A stretch of 30,203 nt of DNA, from positions 1 to 30,203 of the IMG/VR virus record IMGVR_UViG_3300025133_004616, one strand, 5' to 3'. The position numbers and the translations under genes are program-made. A model generated the notes under the pieces. That model had not been told where the DNA came from, did not search any database, and saw only the letters and a program-made list of their open reading frames with translations. This DNA comes from a virus. This document shows positions 5,550-13,108 of this stretch, piece after piece; position 1 is the first letter of the stretch; each line of letters starts with the position of its first letter.

Positions 5550-6228
5550 TAACCGAATCAATGATACCATAATCAACAGCTTCTTCTGCTGTGAGCCAAA
5601 AATCTCTATTAGCATCTGTCTTAACTTGTTCGGGGTCTTTATCACAGTATCCCCCTAATAATACAAATAGACTATCGTTTTCCTTTTCAGCTTCCTCTAC
5701 GGATATTCTCATATCCTGAATGTTACCCTCAGTACCGTAACTTACTTGGTGTAGCATCACTTTTGAACTCGGTAAACTATATCTTTTACCTTTGGTTCCA
5801 CCCCCAAGTAGTACACTACCCATCGATGCTGCCATACCAGTATTGATTGTTACAATATCAGAATCAACATAATTCATAACATCAATCATACTTTTGCCAC
5901 TCTTGGTGCTTCCACCTGGCGAATCAACATGCATTGTAATGTCTTCTTTACCTTGTGTATCCAACCACATTAGTTGAGCTTGAACAACCGTTGACATAGA
6001 GTCATTGACAACACCAGCAACCCATATAATTCGTTCCATCTGCATCCTTGAGAAGATATCCATTTGGATTGCTCTTCTATCAGATTCTTCAGTGATATAT
6101 GGTGTTAACGATGCATTTGCACCATATAACTTATCTTGAAGTTTCTCCCAATAATGTATTTGCATTGGGTTTACGTTCAGATGTTTTGTGGCGTAATTAA
6201 TAAAGTCTTGATTATAGTACATTTTCAT
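5527..6228 (-). CDS. clpP: ClpP-like serine protease
   Basis: 233 residues. The ClpP fold and triad are intact: Ser in GMAASMGSVLL, His in KVMLHQVS, and Asp in the RDFWLTAEEAVDYGIID segment. The oxyanion-type HVDSPGGS loop is also present. A roughly 60-residue N-terminal extension with no homology that I recognise precedes the domain. ClpP forms a barrel protease fed by ClpX or ClpA; neither is visible here, so it would pair with host ATPases or act in head maturation, as ClpP-like phage proteases sometimes do. The start overlaps the end of the disrupted small gene upstream. Nearness to the tmRNA suggests, but does not prove, a link with tagged proteins. Confidence 0.9.
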   Translation of the reverse strand: MKMYYNQDFINYATKHLNVNPMQIHYWEKLQDKLYGANASLTPYITEESDRRAIQMDIFSRMQMERIIWVAGVVNDSMSTVVQAQLMWLDTQGKEDITMHVDSPGGSTKSGKSMIDVMNYVDSDIVTINTGMAASMGSVLLGGGTKGKRYSLPSSKVMLHQVSYGTEGNIQDMRISVEEAEKENDSLFVLLGGYCDKDPEQVKTDANRDFWLTAEEAVDYGIIDSVIKNKTQI

Positions 6229-6425
6229 ATCTTTTTAATGTTTCTAGCGCATCATCAGCTTCAGCTAAACTAACTAACGCTTCGATACGATTATCGTAAA
6301 AATCATCAGTTGAGTGGTCACCAATCCCAACTGGTTTTTGGTGTAAGTAGCTTAAGACTTAATATTACCTTTTCTTTCCTAGCGGTCATCTCTGTCCGCA
6401 ACATATCAATTACCTGTTCTTTCAT
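6212..6425 (-). pseudogene. Small phage gene split by a frameshift
   Basis: The ATG at 6425 overlaps the previous stop (ATGA) and opens a frame (MKEQVIDMLRTEMTARKEKV...) that stops after 35 codons. The +1 frame then continues without a stop from about 6360 as LSYLHQKPVGIGDHSTDD... to a TAA at 6214-6212, inside the start of clpP. Joined, the two halves make one protein of about 71 residues resembling a small T4-like phage family with a helical start, a VGIGDH motif and a helical end. Overlaps at both ends show the gene was intact recently. A single-base change, a sequencing error or programmed +1 frameshifting could explain it. Confidence 0.65.
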
Positions 6426-6850
6426 ACCCTAACCTCTTCTTCCGAATCTTCTTTCTGTGAATACAAAGCGTTGAGAACGTCTTTACAACGCTTAACCACA
6501 TTATAAGTATACTTAGTAATTTGACCACTAAAAGCGTAAAAGTCTGGTTTAGCAATCAATAACTTATCCTTTTCAAAATCATAACCGACATGTGCAATAG
6601 CTTCTTCAGCAATAATCACTCGATGTTGTTCTTCCAACATCTCAAAAATCTGTTCGTTAACAGTAATCACAACATCCTCTTTTGTTAGGAAATTATAAAC
6701 ACCAGTGACTTTCTTTGGTGGTGTGTATACGGTCTTTTGGTTTTCACAACCAATAACTCTAAGGTTTACCACTCTTTCAAGTCCAGCGGTGCTGAACGCT
6801 CTAGTGAAGTACGCTTCGAGGTCTTCACTTAAATCAAAATACTTTGCCAT
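6422..6850 (-). CDS. Conserved phage hypothetical protein
   Basis: 142 residues, function not recognised. Mixed alpha/beta protein with an EEAIAHVGYDFEKDKLLIAKPDF stretch split around residues 82-105, a pattern I associate with conserved small proteins of T4-like phages. There is no obvious signal peptide, membrane segment or metal-binding set. It overlaps the following disrupted gene by 4 bases (ATGA), which indicates cotranslation with that gene and clpP. It could be a minor virion or assembly factor, but that is a guess. Confidence 0.75.
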   Translation of the reverse strand: MAKYFDLSEDLEAYFTRAFSTAGLERVVNLRVIGCENQKTVYTPPKKVTGVYNFLTKEDVVITVNEQIFEMLEEQHRVIIAEEAIAHVGYDFEKDKLLIAKPDFYAFSGQITKYTYNVVKRCKDVLNALYSQKEDSEEEVRV

Positions 6851-6906
6851 TTTTTTATATTAAAATTATTATTGTTATTATATCCACAAACATATAATAT
6901 TATTTG

Positions 6907-7923
6907 TTAAGTGTCAACTGAATCTTTATCTTTTTTCAATTCGGTTAACAATTCCCTATCGGTATCGGTTAATTCCGTTGGGTACTTAACGTTTAGTCGT
7001 ATGTGCATATCACCACGTTCATTGGTAATCCCTAGCCCACGTTGTCTCTTTTTAAACCCTTGACCTTTAACCCTCAACACTTTCCTATCATGTGATAACT
7101 CAGGGATATTCAACTTAATTTTTGTATCAGATATTGTTGGTACCATTTTTTCACAACCCAAAACAATCTCTGGGTATGTTAAATCCATTAAATACGATAT
7201 ATCAAATGGGTTTTCTGGGTTTCGTATAAAATCATCATCATCTTTTATCACTATATCCACGATTAAAGCGCCCACCATACCGTTATTTAGCTCGTTACCA
7301 TGGCCTTGGTATGATAATCTTTCACCATTAAGGATGCTTGGTGGTATGTTTATATTAACATTATTTGTCTTAGGTTTTTTACCTGTTGATGAGCATTGAT
7401 TACATGGTTTTTTATATGTTTTACCTTGACCATTACAGTTTGTGCAAGTCGTTTGTGTTACCATGAACCCATTATCCATTACCATCGCACCACTACCACC
7501 GCAAGATGAACAGGTTTCCGCATCAAACCCACCAGCACCGTCACATGGTTTACACTTTTCGTGTAATGTGTAGCTGATTGGTACTGTCTTACCGTTAAGA
7601 ACATCTTTAAGTTCTATAGCAATTTTGTGATGGATATTAGGTTGTATATCACGTTGTTGGTGTTGATGTGACGCTCTTCTGAAGAACTCTTCAAACCCCA
7701 TAGGACCACCACCTCCCATACCACCAAAAGGTGATGGGTTGTCATACGCTTTTCTTTTTTCAGGGTCTGATAGTATGCCGTAAGCCTCAGAAATTTCTTT
7801 AAACTTTTCTTCGTCACCACCCTTGTCTGGGTGGTGTTTTTTGGAAAGTTTTCTATAAGCTTTTTTCAACTCATCTTGTGTGGCACTTTTATCTACACCT
7901 AACGTTTCATAGTATTTTGACAT
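6907..7923 (-). CDS. dnaJ: DnaJ (Hsp40) co-chaperone
   Basis: 338 residues, type I DnaJ. The J domain (1-62) contains the HPD tripeptide near residue 31. A short Gly/Phe linker follows, then four zinc-binding repeats ([32 protein letters not shown]) and the C-terminal substrate-binding domains. It is about 30-40 residues shorter than typical bacterial DnaJ, mainly in the linker and C-terminus. It should stimulate host DnaK and might help fold virion proteins or redirect the host chaperone. The promoter at 7940-7947 is a full Bacteroidota type. The ATG at 7923 lies 16 bases after the box with no Shine-Dalgarno. Confidence 0.93.
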   Translation of the reverse strand: MSKYYETLGVDKSATQDELKKAYRKLSKKHHPDKGGDEEKFKEISEAYGILSDPEKRKAYDNPSPFGGMGGGGPMGFEEFFRRASHQHQQRDIQPNIHHKIAIELKDVLNGKTVPISYTLHEKCKPCDGAGGFDAETCSSCGGSGAMVMDNGFMVTQTTCTNCNGQGKTYKKPCNQCSSTGKKPKTNNVNINIPPSILNGERLSYQGHGNELNNGMVGALIVDIVIKDDDDFIRNPENPFDISYLMDLTYPEIVLGCEKMVPTISDTKIKLNIPELSHDRKVLRVKGQGFKKRQRGLGITNERGDMHIRLNVKYPTELTDTDRELLTELKKDKDSVDT

Positions 7924-7939
7924 ATATTCACTTTTGTAG

Positions 7940-7947
7940 CAAATATA
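7940..7947 (-). promoter_or_regulatory. Promoter TTG-N20-TATATTTG of dnaJ
   Basis: TATATTTGC on the minus strand with TTG exactly 20 bases upstream. It lies in the 46-base gap between divergent dnaJ and the plus-strand gene at 7970. Confidence 0.7.
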
Positions 7948-7969
7948 CGTAAATTAATTAAAAAAGACA

Positions 7970-8629
7970 ATGGAATATCAGGTAATACTGGTTGGTAACG
8001 GAAAATACATTCGTAGATTCTGTAAATATAAAACAAAGGAATTCGCGTATGAAACTTATAATGAGTTAAAGGCTGATAACCTTAATGTTGCATTTCCAAA
8101 GAAATTTATAAATGATGGTAAAATCATTAGCGTTAGTTATGAATTATTCCTAGTAAAAGAACCTGAAGAGTCGGATAAACCTAGGCTTTTGAGAGATGGT
8201 GGTGGTAAGCTATATGAGGAACCGTTGTTACTTGATAAATGGAGACCTTTGCAGTCGATACCATTTAAAGTTGAGGAAGCTTTCTGGTTATATGGTCATG
8301 AGTCTAAAAAAAATAGAAAGTCGGCTCACGAACTTGTTAAACTATTATTTAAAAAACCAGACACTAAAAACGTTAGACAAGCAATCGTTGTACACAATAA
8401 GTTAGTTATCCACAGTGAGGAGCGATTTGATATGGTAATATGTAAAAATAAGGAGGACGCACAGAGGTTACATCATAAACTAAAGGAAATCTCAAGTAGT
8501 GTAAAGGTCAATGATATTATCTTTATGGGTACTTGTGCTGACGCTAATATTGGTATAATGTATAATGTTATTCAACAAAACACGGATTGGCCTATGACTA
8601 AAATCTATAGAAGAAGCACCAAACCTTAG
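7970..8629 (+). CDS. Hypothetical protein on an isolated plus-strand unit
   Basis: 219 residues, not recognised. It is soluble and rich in Lys and Glu, with no signal peptide, membrane segment or nuclease motif. The N-terminal third looks like a small alpha/beta domain (YQVILVGNGKYIRRFCKYKT). A central LLLDKWRPLQSIPFKVEEAFWLYG region and a C-terminal VHNKLVIHSEERFDMVICKN region follow. It diverges from dnaJ and converges on the minus-strand gene at 8640, with a 10-base gap. No strong promoter box was found in the short divergent region. Confidence 0.75.
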   Translation: MEYQVILVGNGKYIRRFCKYKTKEFAYETYNELKADNLNVAFPKKFINDGKIISVSYELFLVKEPEESDKPRLLRDGGGKLYEEPLLLDKWRPLQSIPFKVEEAFWLYGHESKKNRKSAHELVKLLFKKPDTKNVRQAIVVHNKLVIHSEERFDMVICKNKEDAQRLHHKLKEISSSVKVNDIIFMGTCADANIGIMYNVIQQNTDWPMTKIYRRSTKP

Positions 8630-8639
8630 ATTGGTAACC

Positions 8640-8834
8640 TTAATTCATTTGATTTACAGCGTCCGCAAATACTTCCATTGGTGTTTCGTGTTCCCCATGT
8701 AAGGCTAAAAGTAAAGCATTATAAACTAATTCAGCATCCATATCAATGCGATTGGCTAATTGTAGTTGAGTCCTAATATAATCCAAATCAGTAATTATAT
8801 TATCTTTTGGGGATATGTCTTCAGATTCAAACAT
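8640..8834 (-). CDS. Small hypothetical protein, coupled to the HAD phosphatase
   Basis: Sixty-four acidic residues, predicted mostly helical (ITDLDYIRTQLQLANR, then AELVYNALLLALHG). Its ATG at 8834 shares a base with the TAA stop of the HAD gene (TAATG), so it is probably translated by re-initiation. No recognised domain. Confidence 0.72.
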   Translation of the reverse strand: MFESEDISPKDNIITDLDYIRTQLQLANRIDMDAELVYNALLLALHGEHETPMEVFADAVNQMN

Positions 8835-9247
8835 TATTCACCACCTTCAATATCTTTATACTTATCAAAGTCTGCTTGTGTAGCAAAATCTTCTATTTCA
8901 ATATTTTTCTTTACTAACTCCGTCCATCGACCTTTGTGTGTTACACCCTTAACTGGTTTATTATCTATCCAATAGTAACACTCCCCGTCTTTAATTCTAG
9001 GTTTATCCATTATTAGTGTGTGATAACTAAAACCATTTTCTCTGAGCCAAGTCTCTGTGACCTCTCTCATGTCTTCGGTTCTGGAGGTAAAGAAGTGTAT
9101 CTCATCACCATCACGATGCCAACGGTCAAGCCTGTCCTTGGCATCTGGGAAGACCTTCGCTGTTGCCATTAACTCAACCTGCTCATTAGGGATATCTTCA
9201 CAGATTGTCCCATCTATATCACATAATAATATTTTTTTACACATCAT
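8834..9247 (-). CDS. HAD-superfamily phosphatase
   Basis: 137 residues. Motif I is DIDGT (nucleophile Asp near residue 10), motif II is FFTSRT, and the late acidic motif is in YYWIDNKPV, where the usual DD is reduced to one Asp. The short length means it lacks a large cap domain, as in small phage HAD enzymes. Likely substrates are phosphorylated nucleotides or polynucleotide ends, but no specificity can be read. Two ATGs in a row (9247, 9244) are possible starts. It is followed by a coupled small gene and preceded by small unknown genes in the same direction. Confidence 0.8.
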   Translation of the reverse strand: MMCKKILLCDIDGTICEDIPNEQVELMATAKVFPDAKDRLDRWHRDGDEIHFFTSRTEDMREVTETWLRENGFSYHTLIMDKPRIKDGECYYWIDNKPVKGVTHKGRWTELVKKNIEIEDFATQADFDKYKDIEGGE

Positions 9248-9256
9248 TTAAAAGTT

Positions 9257-9550
9257 TTATAATTCTTTTAATTTGTTTATAACATTTCTTTTCAGAAAAT
9301 AAGGATAGTATGACCAGTCGGTCGATTCAATCAACTTGTTAAAATGACTAACGCCATTAATTAACTCTAACGAACCAAACGCGAACACTATATCAGTGGG
9401 TGTTGTTGGTGTGGTATAGGTTGTGAAGTAAAACTTATCATATTCACAGACATCTAAAGTATCAACACATTCTAACTTATCACCATTTAGATAATAATAA
9501 GAGTTTAATTTGATTCTTGGGTCTTCAAATAGTATATCACTATCCCTCAT
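9257..9550 (-). CDS. Hypothetical protein
   Basis: 97 residues from the ATG at 9550 (MRDSDILFEDPRIKL). An open frame extends 15 codons upstream, but this ATG overlaps the preceding stop by 11 bases, in keeping with the compact operon. The protein has many aromatic residues and a TTYTTPTTPTD linker. No known motif. It lies in a run of three overlapping small genes (9257-10074). Confidence 0.7.
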   Translation of the reverse strand: MRDSDILFEDPRIKLNSYYYLNGDKLECVDTLDVCEYDKFYFTTYTTPTTPTDIVFAFGSLELINGVSHFNKLIESTDWSYYPYFLKRNVINKLKEL

Positions 9551-9824
9551 TTGGTTTGTCTGCTTTGTCAACGTCAAACGCTGTTGAAATCTCATCTAGA
9601 ATCTTATTTACCCTAACAGTATCATCATCTTTCATTTCAACAGGGTTAAGACATTCAATTCTTTCCTCACCATCTGTTGGTAAGAAGAAAGCCATAACAT
9701 TATAACCTCGTTTTTTAATCATAGTATCTACCGAATTGGTAAATTCGGTTGCTATTTGTTTGTTTTTTAATAGTTCTCGGTCAAGATAGAACACAAGAAC
9801 AAGTGGTGTTTTTTTATCAGTCAT
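9540..9824 (-). CDS. Hypothetical protein
   Basis: 94 residues, likely alpha/beta: a buried strand (PLVLVFYLDRELL), helix, strand (YNVMAFFLPTDGEE) and an acidic C-terminal helix. No catalytic motif recognised. It overlaps the upstream gene by 8 bases and the downstream one by 11, so the three are probably translated together. Confidence 0.72.
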   Translation of the reverse strand: MTDKKTPLVLVFYLDRELLKNKQIATEFTNSVDTMIKKRGYNVMAFFLPTDGEERIECLNPVEMKDDDTVRVNKILDEISTAFDVDKADKPNEG

Positions 9825-10074
9825 CTTTTAACGTTTTAATAAAATCTACAAATTGAACTTCTTCCAATACATCAGATAGTTTAATGTTATCATCTTTAAA
9901 GTAGGTCGAGAAAACCTTATTAATTGTTGAGTCTCTATCTGCTGACCCGTAAACAGCTTCGGCATATAAAGGTGATTCACCTTCATCCAAAACGTAGACC
10001 AAGTATTCATTGACTACCTTAGAGTCATGAATCGTACTTACCAACTTGTCACTATTTTTCACTAATATTTTCAT
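9817..10074 (-). CDS. Hypothetical protein
   Basis: 85 residues, acidic and soluble, not recognised. It begins with MKILVKNSDKLVSTIHDSK and ends with a helical FVDFIKTLKDD. It is the first gene of the small overlapping cluster and lies just after the terminator of the TROVE-like gene. I see no consensus promoter between 10075 and 10132. Confidence 0.7.
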   Translation of the reverse strand: MKILVKNSDKLVSTIHDSKVVNEYLVYVLDEGESPLYAEAVYGSADRDSTINKVFSTYFKDDNIKLSDVLEEVQFVDFIKTLKDD

Positions 10075-10132
10075 CTGTAATTATTTATGTGTTAACACTA
10101 AACAAAAAAACCCAATTAGTAAAGTCATAACA

Positions 10133-10162
10133 AAAAAAAAGTGGGAATACTCCCACTTTTAA
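10133..10162 (-). terminator. Intrinsic terminator after the TROVE-like gene
   Basis: The stem GTGGGA/TCCCAC (10141-10146 with 10151-10156), extended by AAAA/TTTT, has a 4-base loop. On the minus strand it is followed by a run of at least eight T. It lies 18 bases beyond the stop of 10180-11643. Confidence 0.85.
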
Positions 10163-10179
10163 TTAATTGTACAATTTTT

Positions 10180-11643
10180 CTATATCGTAACGGCTTCATA
10201 CCTAGATGAGTTTATTACGTTCATCATCATACTATAAGGTGTTATATCTGAACCATCTAAAATGTTGGTTAATAGACTCGTATTAAAACCGCTAACTAAA
10301 GCTGTTTTATCTTCACTGAACTTGACTGGGCTATCACTGTTACGAGCATTAAGATTCCAATAAACCAACTTAGGTATTTCATACCCAGCTTCTTCATACA
10401 TTGAGCTAATCATCTCCTGTGCTGTTGGACTCCAAGAACCCCTAGTACCTCTATGGTGTCTAGAACGAAAACAGTCCGTTGCCTCATTAAATTGCATATC
10501 ACTCAAAATAAGAACCATTGTTGGCATTTCTGATTTAGCAATATTATTCTCTTTAGCCTTATCAAGTATTAACTGAAATACTGCCTCAAGATTGGTACTC
10601 ATACCCCAGTTAGCACTATGTAATTGTGCGTATCTTTCGATTAGATTACCTTTAAGGTATTCAAGCTCAGGTTGTTCTGAGAATGTTATGAAAGAATCTT
10701 TAAAAGAACCCTCATTTCTTTCTGAAATATAAAGACCTAAACTGATTGCAACATCCATACATGTGATTGAACCTGACCCACTTGCTGAACAAGCCATAGA
10801 GCCTGAGACATCAACTACTGGTAATAACATTTCATTATTATTTTCCATATAGTTTGGTAGGTTATTCCACATCGTGTTCGCACCACTTGGATTACCATTA
10901 CTCAACATGTTTATCACGTTATATGGATATACCGCACCAGTGTTGATTTTTACCTCACCTTTATCAACTGACTCAAGATACTCAACGTATCTATCACCAC
11001 CATTTTTAGTGAACGCTCTAGCATAATCAGCCATAGCTTTAGATGGCACTTTTGAGTAATCAATCATAGAGAAATCACGATTACACATATTAGTTTCAAT
11101 AACATTAGTTGCCTCAGCCAACATTTTTCTATAGGTCTTTGGTGTAAGACCCATATACTTAGCTATTTTTTTAGCTATGACCTTTTTCTTAATGTTTGAA
11201 CCGTTTGGTCTTGGTGACCATTTGGCCGCCAATCCATCGCCAGATTTAAGTGCTGACGAAATCATTTTTAATGCGACCTCTTCGAGTGCCGTACCAAACA
11301 ATAAAAATACGTCATCCCATCTACCGTATACTGGTATTAGATTGGTATTCTTAGCCATCACCTCCGTTCTATTATCAGCTAAGTACTTAATGATTGTTCT
11401 GAAGACCTTTCGTTCTCCAGCACCACCTCTAATGTCTCTAACCCAGAAAAGAACTTTCATGGCTGTAAGCGCATCCTCTTCAAAGGCCTTTACAAATAGA
11501 TTGACAACCTCAGTTTCTGATTGTGTTCTCATCGAACCAATTCTCGAAAATAAATCAACACACATGTTTAGTGTTGTTGAATTGGTTGGCATACCGTTTT
11601 CGGTTGTCTTATCTTTAGTTCTTAATGCGTCTACTAATCCCAT
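10180..11643 (-). CDS. TROVE-like (DUF2828-type) RNA-binding protein with vWA domain, Ro60-like
   Basis: 487 residues. The N-terminal half has the helical-repeat signatures VRDIRGGAGER and IPVYGRWDDV typical of TROVE/DUF2828 proteins. The C-terminal half is a von Willebrand A domain with a full MIDAS: DVSGS near residue 278, Thr in GMSTNLEAVF, and Asp in LILSDMQF. Ro60 and its bacterial relative Rsr are ring proteins that bind Y RNAs and misfolded RNAs and can aid RNA decay or quality control. No Y-like RNA was seen next to the gene, and the function in a phage is inferred. It is a single-gene unit with a full promoter (11672-11679) and its own terminator. Confidence 0.85.
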   Translation of the reverse strand: MGLVDALRTKDKTTENGMPTNSTTLNMCVDLFSRIGSMRTQSETEVVNLFVKAFEEDALTAMKVLFWVRDIRGGAGERKVFRTIIKYLADNRTEVMAKNTNLIPVYGRWDDVFLLFGTALEEVALKMISSALKSGDGLAAKWSPRPNGSNIKKKVIAKKIAKYMGLTPKTYRKMLAEATNVIETNMCNRDFSMIDYSKVPSKAMADYARAFTKNGGDRYVEYLESVDKGEVKINTGAVYPYNVINMLSNGNPSGANTMWNNLPNYMENNNEMLLPVVDVSGSMACSASGSGSITCMDVAISLGLYISERNEGSFKDSFITFSEQPELEYLKGNLIERYAQLHSANWGMSTNLEAVFQLILDKAKENNIAKSEMPTMVLILSDMQFNEATDCFRSRHHRGTRGSWSPTAQEMISSMYEEAGYEIPKLVYWNLNARNSDSPVKFSEDKTALVSGFNTSLLTNILDGSDITPYSMMMNVINSSRYEAVTI

Positions 11644-11671
11644 GATTAAATTTTAATTGTGAATTCGACAA

Positions 11672-11679
11672 CAAATATA
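11672..11679 (-). promoter_or_regulatory. Promoter TTTG-N20-TATATTTG of the TROVE-like gene
   Basis: TATATTTG on the minus strand with TTTG exactly 20 bases upstream, a complete Bacteroidota promoter. The ATG is 28 bases downstream and no Shine-Dalgarno is present. Confidence 0.75.
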
Positions 11680-11718
11680 TAACGATTTTATTTTAAATGC
11701 AAACTTTTTTAAAAAAAA

Positions 11719-11961
11719 TTAGTCATGAGTGATTATTACGGTAATTCCACCCACCTCAATTTCGATAATATCGGTATATTTGTAATCCGTACCCTTTGGA
11801 TTCATTTTGTAATATAGTGTCTCATCTAACTTTTTATGGTTATGACCACTAATAACATAATTGAGTGTTAGACCCTCTTTACATATCTTATCGTTGTTAA
11901 CTATCTCAGAAACAGTTTCAACAATATCATTGTAATCGAATAATTTTATTTTACTCTGCAT
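11719..11961 (-). CDS. Hypothetical protein
   Basis: Eighty residues, soluble, not recognised. It has an N-terminal helix and C-terminal strands ending VGGITVIITHD. It starts 5 bases after the stop of the next upstream gene and closes the Nudix operon (12682 to 11719). Confidence 0.7.
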   Translation of the reverse strand: MQSKIKLFDYNDIVETVSEIVNNDKICKEGLTLNYVISGHNHKKLDETLYYKMNPKGTDYKYTDIIEIEVGGITVIITHD

Positions 11962-11966
11962 GATTA

Positions 11967-12269
11967 TTAAAATTTAAGAAAAAAACCTTCAATAAAGCCC
12001 ATTAATTTTTGCCACCTTGTTTTCTCAACACGTCTGACACCACGATTATTTTTTATTTCTTTAGCTAGACCATTTTTAACCTCTTTAACAAATAATTGTT
12101 TCTTTAGTTCAGAGTTTTGTCTATCAGCAATTATCTCACGTCTAACGTTCTCTTCAGTCTCAACCCGTTCGAACTTCTCACCTTCCTCAATAGTTTTTAT
12201 GAAACTCTTTGTTCTTTTATTGGTAACATCCAATAATTCATCTAATGTTAGCTCTTGTTTTTTTGACAT
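11967..12269 (-). CDS. Charged helical hypothetical protein
   Basis: One hundred residues, highly charged and almost wholly helical in pattern, with a short hydrophobic C-terminus (WQKLMGFIEGFFLKF) that could touch a membrane as an amphipathic helix. It overlaps the Nudix gene by 22 bases. No known domain. Confidence 0.7.
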   Translation of the reverse strand: MSKKQELTLDELLDVTNKRTKSFIKTIEEGEKFERVETEENVRREIIADRQNSELKKQLFVKEVKNGLAKEIKNNRGVRRVEKTRWQKLMGFIEGFFLKF

Positions 12270-12682
12270 AACTCTTCAATTTTTTCTCTAGTCTTAGGAT
12301 ATAACGGTGATGGTAGTTCGTCTGCACTGAACCAACCATACTCACCATTCTCTTCGTCTAATTTACATTTAAATTCGCTATTTGTAAACCCCCAGTAAAA
12401 ATAAAACTTATCGTCACCACTATCCTCCGAATATTGATATGTGATATTAAGTTTATCGTCAGCATTAACTTTAATCTCCTCCATTATCTCTCGTTTAAGA
12501 GCTGTCATTTTGGACTCACCCTTATCGACACCACCACTCAGAATTGACCATTTACCCTTGTGTGGGTCAACATTTCTTTTAAGTAATAAAACTTTATTTG
12601 TTTCTTCACATAATACTAAAATACCTGCGGATGTTCGCCCACCATCTTCAAATATTAACTGTCTAATTTTATCTTTAATCAT
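12248..12682 (-). CDS. Nudix hydrolase
   Basis: 144 residues. The Nudix box is clear around residues 50-72 (GGVDKGE, seven residues, then REIMEEIKV); the usual Gly near the end is Lys, and the metal-binding Glu residues are kept. Nudix enzymes cleave nucleoside diphosphates linked to another group, for example oxidised dNTPs, ADP-ribose or capped RNA ends. The substrate cannot be read from the sequence. It heads a three-gene operon, and a TATTTATA box lies 24 bases before its ATG. Confidence 0.88.
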   Translation of the reverse strand: MIKDKIRQLIFEDGGRTSAGILVLCEETNKVLLLKRNVDPHKGKWSILSGGVDKGESKMTALKREIMEEIKVNADDKLNITYQYSEDSGDDKFYFYWGFTNSEFKCKLDEENGEYGWFSADELPSPLYPKTREKIEELCQKNKS

Positions 12683-12706
12683 ATTATTCTTGACTTATAC
12701 ATCAAT

Positions 12707-12720
12707 TATAAATATATTTA
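12707..12720. promoter_or_regulatory. Divergent promoter-like region between Nudix and membrane protein genes
   Basis: The minus strand has TATTTATA (12714-12707) ahead of the Nudix gene. The overlapping plus-strand TATATTTA (12713-12720) lies 16 bases before the membrane protein ATG. Both are AT-only motifs and so weak evidence on their own. Confidence 0.35.
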
Positions 12721-12736
12721 AATAAAAGTTAAAGTC

Positions 12737-13087
12737 ATGGAATTAATATTTGTATACAGTATTATAGCGTATAGCATAACCAACGTATTGGTTTTCGGTA
12801 GTATATTTAAATCTTGGAGAGACTTCTGGGATAAGAAGAGTCCAGAGTTTTTTGGTAAGCTTTTCAGTTGTCCAATGTGTCTTAGTGTTTGGGTTGGTTT
12901 TGCCTTATCATTACTATTTCAACATTTTAACATTGGTACACCTATGACGTTGATTGGTATGTCTCTACCAATAAACTACACAATTGTAATGTTATTAACT
13001 AAGGTATTCTTGGATGGTGTATTTGTTGGTGGTATCGTTTGGTTGATACATAATTTAGAAGAGATGTTTGAGCGATTAGGGTCATAG
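12737..13087 (+). CDS. Small membrane protein with CxxC motif (DUF1360-like)
   Basis: 116 residues. Three hydrophobic segments are visible (about 2-22, 49-62 and 82-105). Between the first two lies SCPMCLSVWVG, the Cys pair plus Trp seen in DUF1360-type membrane proteins. It is probably an inner-membrane protein; the role is unknown, and holin-like or superinfection functions are only possibilities. It stands alone on the plus strand and converges on the gene at 13109 with a 21-base gap. Confidence 0.78.
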   Translation: MELIFVYSIIAYSITNVLVFGSIFKSWRDFWDKKSPEFFGKLFSCPMCLSVWVGFALSLLFQHFNIGTPMTLIGMSLPINYTIVMLLTKVFLDGVFVGGIVWLIHNLEEMFERLGS

Positions 13088-13108
13088 AGATAATTGCGAA
13101 TTAACAGT

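Noticed and set aside
6340-6370. CTT AAG C as a proven programmed +1 frameshift site
   Set aside because: It resembles known +1 sites only loosely, without a stop codon or stimulatory element at the site. A plain indel is simpler.
11177-11656. 159-codon open frame on the plus strand
   Set aside because: It is a shadow of the well-supported TROVE-like gene on the other strand. The same applies to other long opposite-strand frames, such as those within 15640-17139 and 24863-25375.
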